From Sphingomonadales bacterium 12-68-11 (GTDB taxonomy: Bacteria > Pseudomonadota > Alphaproteobacteria > Sphingomonadales > Sphingomonadaceae), in assembly GCA_002279825.1 (NCBI GenBank), contig NCCV01000003.1, positions 863,643-927,642 on the forward strand: 64,000 nt of DNA. Direction: 5' to 3'. Both the position numbers and the translations under genes were made by a program. This document shows, piece by piece, positions 16,567-24,712 of this stretch. The notes beneath the pieces were generated by a model, which ran no database searches, was not told the origin of the DNA, and saw nothing but the letters and a program-made list of their open reading frames with translations. The stretch's first letter is position 1. Every line of letters begins with the position of its first letter.

Positions 16567-18135
16567 ATGCGGCGGAGGAAGAGGCGCGGGGGCGGCCACG
16601 AAGTCGAGATGGATGGGGTCATACTTGATCTGGACCGTCGTCAGGCAGTCGTGGATGGCCGCGCCGTCGTACTGGGCGTGCGGGTGTTCGAGCTGTTCCG
16701 CCTATTGCTGGAGCAGGAAGGCGCCGTCGTAAGCAAGGACGACCTGATCGCCGCCGCCTGGGGCGGGCTCCACGTCGAGGAGAACAACCTTCAGGTCCAG
16801 ATCGGCGCTCTGCGGCGGATACTCGGCAAGCACGCGATCATCACCGTCGCCGGGCGCGGCTACCAACTGACCCGCGGCGCGGCGCGTTTCGTCGCCGGCG
16901 TGGGCCCGCCTGACTTGCAGTGGCCCTCGGTCGCCGTCCTGCCCTTCGTCGCCGACGCGGCGGCCGAAGCGCTCGTTGGCCCGCTGGCCCAGCAACTGGT
17001 CGACGCCCTGTCCCAGGCCGCCTGGACCCGCGTGGTGTCCGCAATGGCGACCGCGGCGCTCGGCAGGCCAGCGATGGACGACGTCCCGGTAATCGCCAAA
17101 CGGCTCGGCGTCCGCTACCTCCTCGAAGGCAGCATCGAGCGCGCCGGACCGGACGCATCCCGAATCTCGGCGCGGCTGGTGGCGGGCGAGTCCGGCGTCG
17201 TGCTCTGGACCGGCCGCCACACCCACCCCGACGCCGCACCGCTGGACCGCCTGACCGCCAACCTGGCAACCCAGGTCGATAGCCAGATTTTTGCGGTCGA
17301 GATGGACCGTTGCTTGACGCGCGGCCCCGCGACGTCGGCATGGGAAGTCGTCGCGAGCGCCAACGCCGCCTATCGCCGTGCCAACGCCGAGGGCACTTGG
17401 GAGGGCGTGGCTCAGGCAGAGCGCGGCCTGGAACAGGCGCCGACGTCCGGACCAGCCCACGTGACCCTCGGCCTCGCTCTGGCGATCTATCAGTTCTATT
17501 TCGCGCAAGGGGACAGCGCCCTGATGGTGTCGCGGGCCCGACATCACATCGACCGGGCCCTGCAGCTTGATCCGCGCAACCCCTTCACGATGGCGAACGC
17601 GGCGACCGGACTGTGCTTCGCCGGTGAGCCGGACGAGGGCGTCTACTGGGCGGAGCGCGTGCTGGCGCTTAACACCGTGATGCCGCCGGTACAGGCCTTC
17701 CGCGCCATGGGCATTGGCTGCGCGCTGCTCGACCGCCACGACGCCTCGGTGGCCTATGCCGACAAGGCGATCGCTGCGGCCCCTGAGGCGCATATCGTCC
17801 ACTCCACCCTGGCGTGGAAGGCGAACGCCCTGATCCGAGCCCGGCGGTGGAAGGACGCGAGACAGACCCTCGATCAGGCGATCGCCGTGAAGCCGGACTT
17901 TTACTGGCCCAGCTTCGCCAAGGCCCTCCTGCGAGCGCGCGATGGAGATGCAGCCGGCGCGGCGAACCACCTGGCCCGCGCATGCGAGATGGCCCCGGAA
18001 CTGTCGCCGGACGACCTCGCGATGCAGTGGGCCCGCGCCTTCCGCGGCAACACGGTCGCGGCCGAGATGATCTCGGCGCTGGCCGATATCAGGCCCAATG
18101 CCGCCGACCACGCCGGGGATCGCCTGCTCGATTAG
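16567..18135 (+). CDS. winged-helix DNA-binding regulator with TolB-like and TPR domains
   Basis: About 522 residues from the ATG at 16567; the start is uncertain (the frame is open upstream to 16348 and another ATG lies at 16609). Residues 15-104 form an OmpR/PhoB-type winged helix ending VAGRGYQLTRG. Residues 110-230 resemble the TolB-like domain of adenylate-cyclase/CadC-type regulators (SVAVLPF, then RYLLEGSI). The remainder holds several TPR-like repeats (RALQLDPRNPFTMANAA and similar). No membrane segment is evident, unlike CadC. It is divergent from the DUF6152/secreted-protein pair, which is a reasonable target. Confidence 0.85.
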   Translation: MRRRKRRGGGHEVEMDGVILDLDRRQAVVDGRAVVLGVRVFELFRLLLEQEGAVVSKDDLIAAAWGGLHVEENNLQVQIGALRRILGKHAIITVAGRGYQLTRGAARFVAGVGPPDLQWPSVAVLPFVADAAAEALVGPLAQQLVDALSQAAWTRVVSAMATAALGRPAMDDVPVIAKRLGVRYLLEGSIERAGPDASRISARLVAGESGVVLWTGRHTHPDAAPLDRLTANLATQVDSQIFAVEMDRCLTRGPATSAWEVVASANAAYRRANAEGTWEGVAQAERGLEQAPTSGPAHVTLGLALAIYQFYFAQGDSALMVSRARHHIDRALQLDPRNPFTMANAATGLCFAGEPDEGVYWAERVLALNTVMPPVQAFRAMGIGCALLDRHDASVAYADKAIAAAPEAHIVHSTLAWKANALIRARRWKDARQTLDQAIAVKPDFYWPSFAKALLRARDGDAAGAANHLARACEMAPELSPDDLAMQWARAFRGNTVAAEMISALADIRPNAADHAGDRLLD

Positions 18136-18254
18136 CTCATCGAGCCGGCGCCCGACCGCGCCCTTCCACACAGGCATCGCCGCGACATAGGCCTGCACCG
18201 GCGCATCGCCCTCGCCCATGGGAATCAGCGGATTCCCACCGGAGAGCAGCTTGG

Positions 18255-18686
18255 TCATGGCTTGAAGTCGAGCCCTCCGGCGCGCTCGGCGAAGCGCCAG
18301 CCGTGTTCGGTACGGACCAACCTGTCGCGGTACCAGCCGATCAGCGGTGAGTTGGCGCTCATCGTCGGCAGTTCGCCCGGCTCGGCCGGATCGCCCTGAT
18401 AGAGCACGATTACGCTGAAGGCGCGGGCATGGTCTGCATCGTCAACGTCGACGACCACGTTCGAGATAACATGCCGCTGCGCGCGCGGCGGGCGCGCCAG
18501 GAAGGCGTCGAGAATCGCCTTGCGCCCCTCGACGAAGGTGCCCGGCTGGCTGGGCCGGCCCATCCGTGCGTCCTCGGTGTAAAGCGCCGCGACCGCGAAC
18601 CAGTCCTGCGCGTCGTTGAGGTTGACGTAGTCCTTGATCAGCCGCTCGCAGTCGGCCTCGATCGCGCGCCGTTCGTCCTGGGTCAT
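18255..18686 (-). CDS. SnoaL/NTF2-like protein (ring-hydroxylating beta-subunit-like)
   Basis: A 143-residue single NTF2-like domain. It starts DCERLIKDYVNLNDAQDW, then has VAALYTEDARMGRP and IGWYRDRLVRTEHGWRFAER near the end. This is the SnoaL_4-type pattern seen in small lyases, isomerases and dioxygenase beta-subunit relatives. The ATG at 18686 is preceded by GAGGACGAG. It lies 13 bp downstream of the marR gene on the same strand, so it is co-transcribed from the promoter holding operator copy 3. No dioxygenase alpha-subunit is nearby. Confidence 0.85.
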   Translation of the reverse strand: MTQDERRAIEADCERLIKDYVNLNDAQDWFAVAALYTEDARMGRPSQPGTFVEGRKAILDAFLARPPRAQRHVISNVVVDVDDADHARAFSVIVLYQGDPAEPGELPTMSANSPLIGWYRDRLVRTEHGWRFAERAGGLDFKP

Positions 18687-18699
18687 AGCTCGTCCTCGA

Positions 18700-19227
18700 T
18701 CATGCCTCATCGTCCGGCCGCGTCGCTTCGAGGAAGCGCGAGCGCCCGGCGGCGTCCTTGGCCTCAAGTGTATGGATTAGTCGCGTCACCAGCGCTTCAA
18801 GCTGTGCCGCCTCGGCGCCGGACAGGTCCGAGAGCAGGAAGTCCGCCACCTTCTCGCTCTGCGGGCGCATCAGCGCATAGAGTCGCTCGCCTTCCTCGGT
18901 CAGGCTGAGCCATTTGCGCCGCCGGTTGGCGGTGTCGCGCACCACCGCGATCCGCCCGTGGCGCTCAAGCGTTGCGACCGCGCGGCTGACGCTCATCACG
19001 TTGACCCCGGTCAGTTCGGCGAGCTCGTGGCTGGCGGTGCGGCCCAGGCCACCGATCGTCATCAGCATGCGAAATTCGTTGAGGCTGATCCGGTGACGAT
19101 GCGCAAGGTGCGTCGAGAACGGCGCCATCAGCCGGTTGGTCAGCTTGAGGAGCTGGTGCAGCAGGACCGTCTTATCAGGCGCCGGCTGCGCCTGGGCCTT
19201 CGCCTGACAGGTTTTGATTGCGCTCAA
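18700..19227 (-). CDS. MarR-family transcriptional regulator
   Basis: A 175-residue MarR-type repressor. The winged helix has SHELAELTGVNVMSVSRAV as the recognition helix region and RDTANRRRKWLSLTEEG as the wing. The start was set at TTG 19227 with GAGGG 7 nt upstream. The GTG at 19287 would put the TAACAGGCGTTA palindrome inside the gene. With the TTG start the palindrome lies 25 bp upstream, well placed for autoregulation and for control of the divergent dioxygenase gene. It is the best candidate for the protein that reads the four shared operators. MarR proteins typically release DNA on binding phenolic ligands, which suits this cluster. Confidence 0.88.
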   Translation of the reverse strand: MSAIKTCQAKAQAQPAPDKTVLLHQLLKLTNRLMAPFSTHLAHRHRISLNEFRMLMTIGGLGRTASHELAELTGVNVMSVSRAVATLERHGRIAVVRDTANRRRKWLSLTEEGERLYALMRPQSEKVADFLLSDLSGAEAAQLEALVTRLIHTLEAKDAAGRSRFLEATRPDDEA

Positions 19228-19252
19228 GCCACCCTCGCCTTTCCTCCGACTA

Positions 19253-19264
19253 TAACAGGCGTTA
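19253..19264. promoter_or_regulatory. putative operator, copy 3 of TAACRNNYGTTA
   Basis: TAACAGGCGTTA lies between the divergent marR gene (25 bp upstream of its TTG) and the dioxygenase gene (50 bp upstream of its ATG). It is one base away from a perfect palindrome and fits the other three copies. Confidence 0.65.
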
Positions 19265-19314
19265 GCGTCGATCCGCGCAAGAATCACGGGCCAGCACTAC
19301 GGGAGAGAGAAGGC

Positions 19315-20790
19315 ATGAACGCCTTTCCGCAAACGATCCACTTCATCGGCACGAATACCCCCCGCAGGCTCGAGCTCTCGGCCCGCAACCTCCCGGTGGA
19401 AGGCGAAATCCCGCCTGAGATCGACGGCGCGTTCTTCCGCGCGGTGCCCGACAACGCCCACGCGCCGATGTTCGAGGACGATATCGCGCTCAACGCCGAC
19501 GGCATGATCGCGCGCTTCAACTTCGAGCAGGGCGCAGTCGACTACGACATTCGCTATGTCGAGACCGAGCGCTACCAGGCCGAGAAGCGCGCCCGCCGCG
19601 CGTTGTTCGGCCGCTATCGCAACAAGTTCACCGACGATCCGAGCGTCGAAGGCGTCGATCGCACCGTCGCCAACACGACCCCGGTCTGGCACGCCGGCCG
19701 GCTGTTCATGACCAAGGAAGACGGACGCGACCCCCAGACCCTGGCCACGATCGGCAAGTGGGACTTCTACGGCGCGCTCAAGTCTGAAACCTTCACCGCG
19801 CACCCGCGGGTCGATCCGGTCACCGGCGAGCTGTTCTTCTTCGGCTACGAGGCGGGCGGGCTGTGCAGCCGTGAGATCGCCTACGGGATTGCCGACAAGG
19901 ACGGCAATCTGGTGTCCGAGCAGTGGTTCGAGCAGCCCTACTGCGCGACGATCCACGACTTCGTGATCACCGAGAAGTACGCGATCTGGCCGATATTCCC
20001 GACCACCGCCGATCTCGAACGCCTCCAGGCCGGCGGGGCGCATTGGGCGCACCAGCAGGACCTGGAAAGCTGGATCGCGATCATGCCGCGTTATGGCAAG
20101 GTCGAGGAGATGCGCTGGATCAAGGGACCCGTCGGAATCAGCGCGTTCCACGAAGTCAACGCTTACGACGACGGCGAGCTGGTCCACCTCGACTTGTGCC
20201 TGACCGACACCAATGCCTTCAGCTTCATGCGCGAGGCCGGCGGGATCCACCGCCCGCAGCAGGAGATCCAGGGCGCGCTGACGCGCTGGACGATCGACAT
20301 GAGCAAGGCCGAACCGGTGATAGAGGAACGACCGCTGGGCCCGCCGGGCGATCTCCCGCGGCTCGCCGACGCCGACCAAGGCCGCCCCTACAACCGCGTC
20401 TGGTACCTGAGCATGAACCCCGAGGCGCAAGGCCCGCCGATGCTGGGCGGGCCGGTCGGCGCCAATTTCAACGCGCTGCTGCGGCTCGAGCCGGGCAACG
20501 GCAGGCTGACCGCGATGGGCCTGCCGCCGGGTGCGGGCATCAGCGAGCCGGCACACGTGCCGTCGCGCGATCCCGATCACGGCGGCTGGCTGCTCACCGT
20601 GGTGGACCTGCCCAACGGCCCGCCGGGAATGGCCGCGCCGCACGACTATTCGTCGGAGCTCTGGGTGATCGAGGCGGATAACGTCGAGAAGGGCCCGATC
20701 GCCAAAGTGAAGACCGGGCTTGCGCTGCGCAGCCAGGTCCACGGCGCATGGGTCGCGCGCGCGCGGCTGGACGCGAGCAAGACGACGTAG
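19315..20790 (+). CDS. lignostilbene-dioxygenase-like carotenoid oxygenase
   Basis: A 491-residue non-haem iron dioxygenase of the carotenoid cleavage family. The four iron-binding His are visible at 163 (TAHPRVD), 214 (TIHDF), 279 (AFHEVN) and about 476 (QVHGAW). In the bacterial stilbene-cleaving members a Tyr and a Lys bind the substrate phenol. Here Tyr101 (RYRNKF) and Lys134 (MTKED) sit at the positions I remember for the Novosphingobium enzyme NOV1, while the Phe59 of that enzyme is Leu. This predicts cleavage of a 4-hydroxystilbene-type double bond to two aldehydes, such as lignostilbene to vanillin. The ATG at 19315 follows GGGAGAGAGAAGG. Confidence 0.9.
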   Translation: MNAFPQTIHFIGTNTPRRLELSARNLPVEGEIPPEIDGAFFRAVPDNAHAPMFEDDIALNADGMIARFNFEQGAVDYDIRYVETERYQAEKRARRALFGRYRNKFTDDPSVEGVDRTVANTTPVWHAGRLFMTKEDGRDPQTLATIGKWDFYGALKSETFTAHPRVDPVTGELFFFGYEAGGLCSREIAYGIADKDGNLVSEQWFEQPYCATIHDFVITEKYAIWPIFPTTADLERLQAGGAHWAHQQDLESWIAIMPRYGKVEEMRWIKGPVGISAFHEVNAYDDGELVHLDLCLTDTNAFSFMREAGGIHRPQQEIQGALTRWTIDMSKAEPVIEERPLGPPGDLPRLADADQGRPYNRVWYLSMNPEAQGPPMLGGPVGANFNALLRLEPGNGRLTAMGLPPGAGISEPAHVPSRDPDHGGWLLTVVDLPNGPPGMAAPHDYSSELWVIEADNVEKGPIAKVKTGLALRSQVHGAWVARARLDASKTT

Positions 20791-20833
20791 CATACTTCCC
20801 CAAAATCGGGCCTGAGAGCCGGGGAGAGAGCCG

Positions 20834-21865
20834 ATGAAACTGCGCCTGCTTGCCGCTGCCGCCGCGCTGCCACTGCTGTTGGCCGCGCCAGCCGTCGCCA
20901 ACGATCCTTTGCCGTCCGCCAAGGACTATCCGGCCCCGCCCGCCGGGTGGAAAGTGGCGCGCACCGCGTGGGGCGATCCCGACCTGCGCGGGGCCTGGCC
21001 GGTCGATTACCTGGCCGCCACCGCGCGCGAGCGGCCGACCAGCATGGGCACCCGCAGCGAGCTGACTGAGGACGAGTATAAGCAGCTCAACGGGGCGGCC
21101 GAGGAACGCATCGGCCTCGAGGCCGCGCAGGACCGGATCGGCATTCTCGGCATGGGGCACTGGCGCGAGGACGGGCGCCCGCTGTGGCAGAATTCGATGA
21201 TCACGCAGCCGGCCAACGGGCGCTATCCGCCGCTGACCCCGGTGGGCCGCGAGGCCGCCTCCAAGGTCAAGACCTCGTGGAACACCGAAGTGTTCGAATG
21301 GGTCACCGATTTCGGCATCTTCGATCGCTGCCTGACGCGCGGCATGCCCGGATCGATGCTGACCGGCGCGTACAACATGGGCATCCGCGTGATGCAGAGC
21401 CCGGGCCTGGTGGTGATCGCCACCGAGATGATCCACGAAACCCGCAAGATCTACCTCGACGGGCGGGCCGCGCCGCCGGCCGAAGTGACCGACTATCTCG
21501 GCTATTCGCGCGGCCGCTGGGACGGCGACACGCTGGTTATCGAGACCACGAACTTCACCCCCGGCATCAGCAACGGGCCGGCGCCGAACAGCGCGCAGAT
21601 GAAAATGACCGAGCGGCTGACCCCGATGGGGCCCAACCAGATGCGCTACGAAGCCTGGATCGAGGATCCGGTCATGCTGACCGCGCCTTACAAGATCGAC
21701 ATCCCGTGGCAGCGCAACCCCAACTACGAGTTCTACGAATACGCCTGCCACGAAGGCAACGTGCAGGTGCGCGGCTACATCACCGCAACCAGCCCGCGCT
21801 TCCAGAAGCTGCGCGACGAGCAGTGGGCCAAGCAGGAAGCGGCCACCTCGGGCGGCGCGCCCTAG
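20834..21865 (+). CDS. secreted protein of unknown function (GDTLVIET family)
   Basis: A 343-residue protein with a signal peptide (cleavage near APAVA-ND). The mature protein has DPDLRGAWP, FGIFDRCLTRGMPGSM and GYSRGRWDGDTLVIETTNF, then PYEF-like segments rich in Tyr. The central motif is shared with the secreted protein at 14948. The family is common in sphingomonad catabolic clusters as far as I recall, but its function is unknown to me. The ATG at 20834 follows GGGGAGAGAG, 43 bp after the dioxygenase stop, so co-transcription is likely. Confidence 0.8.
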   Translation: MKLRLLAAAAALPLLLAAPAVANDPLPSAKDYPAPPAGWKVARTAWGDPDLRGAWPVDYLAATARERPTSMGTRSELTEDEYKQLNGAAEERIGLEAAQDRIGILGMGHWREDGRPLWQNSMITQPANGRYPPLTPVGREAASKVKTSWNTEVFEWVTDFGIFDRCLTRGMPGSMLTGAYNMGIRVMQSPGLVVIATEMIHETRKIYLDGRAAPPAEVTDYLGYSRGRWDGDTLVIETTNFTPGISNGPAPNSAQMKMTERLTPMGPNQMRYEAWIEDPVMLTAPYKIDIPWQRNPNYEFYEYACHEGNVQVRGYITATSPRFQKLRDEQWAKQEAATSGGAP

Positions 21866-21891
21866 CGGCGCCTATTGCCCGGCAGTGGACC

Positions 21892-21917
21892 GGCGCGGCG
21901 GAGTGAGCCGCCGCGCC
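21892..21917. terminator. hairpin terminator between convergent genes
   Basis: GGCGCGGCGG at 21892-21901 pairs perfectly with CCGCCGCGCC at 21908-21917 around a 6-base loop. It lies between the convergent stops at 21865 and 21926. There is no T tract. Confidence 0.6.
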
Positions 21918-21925
21918 GCCCTGCG

Positions 21926-22588
21926 TCAAGCGCCGTAGCGCGCCTCGGCCAGTGCCGCGAAGTTGCGGCCGCGCACAAAGGGCTGGAACTCTGGCACGAA
22001 CGACGACTTCATCTGGCGCAGCAGGAACTGCCCGAACGGCCAGGCGCCGATGTTTGAATCAGCATTGATGTGTCCGAGCCAGCCTGCATCGACAAAGCGG
22101 CTTCTCCAGATGCGGGCGAGACGCCGGGCGCGGCCAAACGCGATGTAGTCGTCGTTGCGGCTCGCCGCGACGATCGACGGGAACGGCAGCGGGGTGCGCA
22201 TGACCGGCGCGAAGCGCGCCAGCCGCTCGTCCACGCCGTCGCCCTCGACTTCGGGCGGCGCTACTAGCAGCGCGCCCTGCACGGGCCCGTCGGGCCCCGG
22301 ACGCTCGAATTCGGTCCACCACGCGACCACGTGGCAGCCGAGGCTGTGCGCGACGAGAATCACCGGCCGTCCGGCGCGGTGAACCGCGAGGTTGAGCTTG
22401 TTCACCCAGGTGTTGCGGTGCGGATCGTCCCACATCCCGAGATCGACACGCGCGCAGTCGCCGAGTTCGCGCTGCCAGTGGCTCTGCCAGTGGTCGGGGC
22501 CGCTGTCATTGAGCCCGGGGACCAGCAGCACGAGGGGTTCCACGTCGCGAGAATAGGAGGTTCGGTAGTCGTTGGAAGGCCAGGGCAT
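21926..22588 (-). CDS. RBBP9/YdeN-like alpha/beta hydrolase
   Basis: A 220-residue small serine hydrolase. LVLLVPGLNDSGPDHWQSHW is the typical opening of the RBBP9/YdeN family. The nucleophile is Ser in AHSLGC, Asp lies in SRNDDY and His in LGHINADS. Substrates in this family are poorly known. The ATG at 22588 is preceded by AAAGGAGA. It is transcribed alone, convergent with the dioxygenase unit. Confidence 0.9.
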   Translation of the reverse strand: MPWPSNDYRTSYSRDVEPLVLLVPGLNDSGPDHWQSHWQRELGDCARVDLGMWDDPHRNTWVNKLNLAVHRAGRPVILVAHSLGCHVVAWWTEFERPGPDGPVQGALLVAPPEVEGDGVDERLARFAPVMRTPLPFPSIVAASRNDDYIAFGRARRLARIWRSRFVDAGWLGHINADSNIGAWPFGQFLLRQMKSSFVPEFQPFVRGRNFAALAEARYGA

Positions 22589-22802
22589 TCGTCTTCTCCT
22601 TTGTGGGGAGCACGAACCTGCGTGGTCGCGTGGGCCGCGCTTGCCTTTGTTAACGCGGGGCCGGCGATTGCGAGCCGCGGCTTACCGATCGGCAAGCACG
22701 GCTAATCTCAATCGATTTTGTTGAGAATGCAAGCGATCTGCGCTTGATGGTGGCAAAGGCCAGCTAAAGCGGCGGCGCCGTCTCTTGATCCGGAAAAACG
22801 AA

Positions 22803-22831
22803 GCGCCCGCCACTCGCCGAGTGACGGGCGC
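22803..22831 (-). terminator. intrinsic terminator of the DUF1097 gene
   Basis: GCGCCCG (22803-22809) pairs with CGGGCGC (22825-22831), and an inner CACTCG/CGAGTG adds to the stem with one mismatch. On the minus strand it is followed by TTCGTTTTTCC, a proper T-rich tail, just downstream of the gene ending at 22847. Confidence 0.75.
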
Positions 22832-22846
22832 CCGACGCCGCTGCGG

Positions 22847-23344
22847 TTAGCTGGCGGTCTTCTTGGTCAGCGCGTTGGCCAGCAGTTCCGACACGAAACC
22901 GAACGCGGCGCCGATGACGATCGAGAGTACCACCGGAACGATGGCCGCTTCGGGCGCCATGTTGGCGAGCAGGATCGGTCCGGCGACCGAGGCGAAGCCA
23001 TAGACCGAGGCCGGGATCACCGCGAGGAACGGGGCCTTGCTGGCGAGGCAGATCACGAAGGCGCCGAGGCCCACCGCGATCGGCGCGGCAAACTGGCCTG
23101 TGCCAGCGAGCGGCCCGCTGGCGAGCATCACCGCGACCATGCCGACGAGCGCGCCGAACGACATGCCGACGATGGCGGTCGTGCTGCCCTTGACGCCACC
23201 GCCCGAATGAAAGTGACAACCCCAGGCGATGAACGAGATCCACACCAGGCCGGGCAGGAGCGTAGCCAGCGGCCCGACATAGAGCCAGGTATCGAGGACG
23301 GCGAGGAGGCCGACCGAGACTGCGAGAGCGAGATATGCGGACAT
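22847..23344 (-). CDS. DUF1097 family membrane protein
   Basis: A 165-residue integral membrane protein with about five hydrophobic helices. Gly-rich segments such as GLVWISFIAWGCHFHSGG and the GSTTAIVGMSFGALVGMVAV stretch match the DUF1097 (YcdZ-like) family. Function is unknown. The start ATG at 23344 was chosen because it begins the first helix and follows GGGGGA; an open frame continues upstream without membrane character. It has its own terminator and is divergent from the lipoprotein gene at 23510. Confidence 0.85.
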   Translation of the reverse strand: MSAYLALAVSVGLLAVLDTWLYVGPLATLLPGLVWISFIAWGCHFHSGGGVKGSTTAIVGMSFGALVGMVAVMLASGPLAGTGQFAAPIAVGLGAFVICLASKAPFLAVIPASVYGFASVAGPILLANMAPEAAIVPVVLSIVIGAAFGFVSELLANALTKKTAS

Positions 23345-23509
23345 CAGGAATCCCCCACGAACGTTGTGTTCTGTTGTTGGCGCGGGCCGGTCCTCGCCGT
23401 CCGCGGCGCGGAAGCTAGCCGCATCATTCAGAAAGTCCACTCCCCAGGGGTTGGCAATCGCCCGCGCTTTGCGGCACTCTCGTCCCAAACAGGGAGAGGG
23501 AGAGAGGCG

Positions 23510-24085
23510 ATGAGCAGGACAGGGATTGCCGCGCTGGCAGCGGCGGCGTTGATCGGGGCGCTGGCCGGGTGCGACGGAGTGGCAGTGCGGGAGACCACCC
23601 CGCTGCCCCAGCAGCAGGACCTGTTCGACCGCATCGCAATCGAGGACCTGATCACCCGCTATTATGCGCACCTCGGCGCGGGCGAGCCGGGTGCATTCGG
23701 CGACTACTACACCGACGATGCGGTGTTCGACGTCAACGGTATCGTGTCGACGGGCAAGCAGGAGATCGAGGCGCTTTACGCCAGCACAGGCGAGGATGCC
23801 GACAGCAACACCTCCGGCGGAGTGTTCCACATGGTGCTCACCAACCCGGTCATCGACGTCAGCGGCGACACGGCGACGGCGCGGTTCCTGTGGACCGGCA
23901 TTCTCAACACCGATCCCAAGGCGCCGCCGCGCGTGACCGAACACGGCCGCGAGTACGACCGCCTGGTCAAGCGGGATGGCAAATGGCTGATCCAGAAACG
24001 CGTGGTGATCGCCGACAGCGCCCTGCCGGAACGCTACGCCGCGACTTACCAGCCGCGGCTGGACTACGACATTTCCAAGGATTGA
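23510..24085 (+). CDS. SnoaL-like lipoprotein
   Basis: A 191-residue protein. The signal ends in a lipobox (LAGC, Cys21), then DRIAIEDLITRYYAHLGAG opens a SnoaL_4-type NTF2 fold. FGDYYTDDAVFDVNG and EYDRLVKRDGKWLIQKR complete the fold pattern. It is membrane-anchored in the periplasm, unlike the other members of this fold in the window. The ATG at 23510 is preceded by GGGAGAGGGAGAGAGG. It may bind or rearrange a pathway intermediate outside the cytoplasm; no catalytic residue could be assigned. Confidence 0.85.
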   Translation: MSRTGIAALAAAALIGALAGCDGVAVRETTPLPQQQDLFDRIAIEDLITRYYAHLGAGEPGAFGDYYTDDAVFDVNGIVSTGKQEIEALYASTGEDADSNTSGGVFHMVLTNPVIDVSGDTATARFLWTGILNTDPKAPPRVTEHGREYDRLVKRDGKWLIQKRVVIADSALPERYAATYQPRLDYDISKD

Positions 24086-24181
24086 GCGCGCAGCGCGCTC
24101 ATCCAAGCTCCGCTAGCCGGGAGAAGGATACGGAGGCTTGGCAGCCTGCTGCATAGCCGGAGTTGGAGGAGGGCCCCGCCT

Positions 24182-24712
24182 TCAAACCAGCGCGTAATAC
24201 CGCAGCAGATTCCCGTCCGCGCGCCGCTCGCCGACGCCGACGAACACGTGCTTGGTCAGCCAGTCGTGCTTGCCGACCGGGCATTCGAACGTCGGGTTGC
24301 CGCGCAGGTAGTAGTCCTCGTGCGGCACCGGTGCGCCGTCTTTGAAGGCCCAGTCGCGCAGCCGCTGCATGGTGTCCGGCTTGCGGCCCCACAGGAAGCC
24401 GCGGTTGTTGAGCAGGATGACGGTGCCGTCGTCCTCCTCGAGCAGGTAGCGCGCGTCGAACACCGCCACGTCGTCGGGGCGGAAATAGGCGTAGTCGCCG
24501 CCCGAGCCAGGGATCGCCCGGCCCTTCAGCTTCGGCCCCTCGAAGTGCCCGCCCGAAACCAGCACCGCGCTGCGCATCCCGCCTGCCGGCACCGGGGCCA
24601 TCGAGTAGACCTCGGGGAAGGTCAGCCGCACTTCCATCACGAACTCGAGCCGCGGGTTGTCGACCTCGGAGAAGGGCGCGGCGAACGGGGTGGTGTCGTT
24701 GAATTCCGGCAT
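24182..24712 (-). CDS. DUF3237 family protein
   Basis: A 176-residue protein. RLEFVMEVRLTFPEVYSM followed by GGMRSAVLVSGGHFEGPKLKG and GGDYAYFRPDD is the pattern of DUF3237 (UPF0311), a small beta-barrel family often found beside aromatic or steroid catabolic genes. No enzymatic activity is established to my knowledge. The ATG shares a base with the stop of the upstream SDR gene (TGATG), so the two are coupled. Confidence 0.87.
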   Translation of the reverse strand: MPEFNDTTPFAAPFSEVDNPRLEFVMEVRLTFPEVYSMAPVPAGGMRSAVLVSGGHFEGPKLKGRAIPGSGGDYAYFRPDDVAVFDARYLLEEDDGTVILLNNRGFLWGRKPDTMQRLRDWAFKDGAPVPHEDYYLRGNPTFECPVGKHDWLTKHVFVGVGERRADGNLLRYYALV

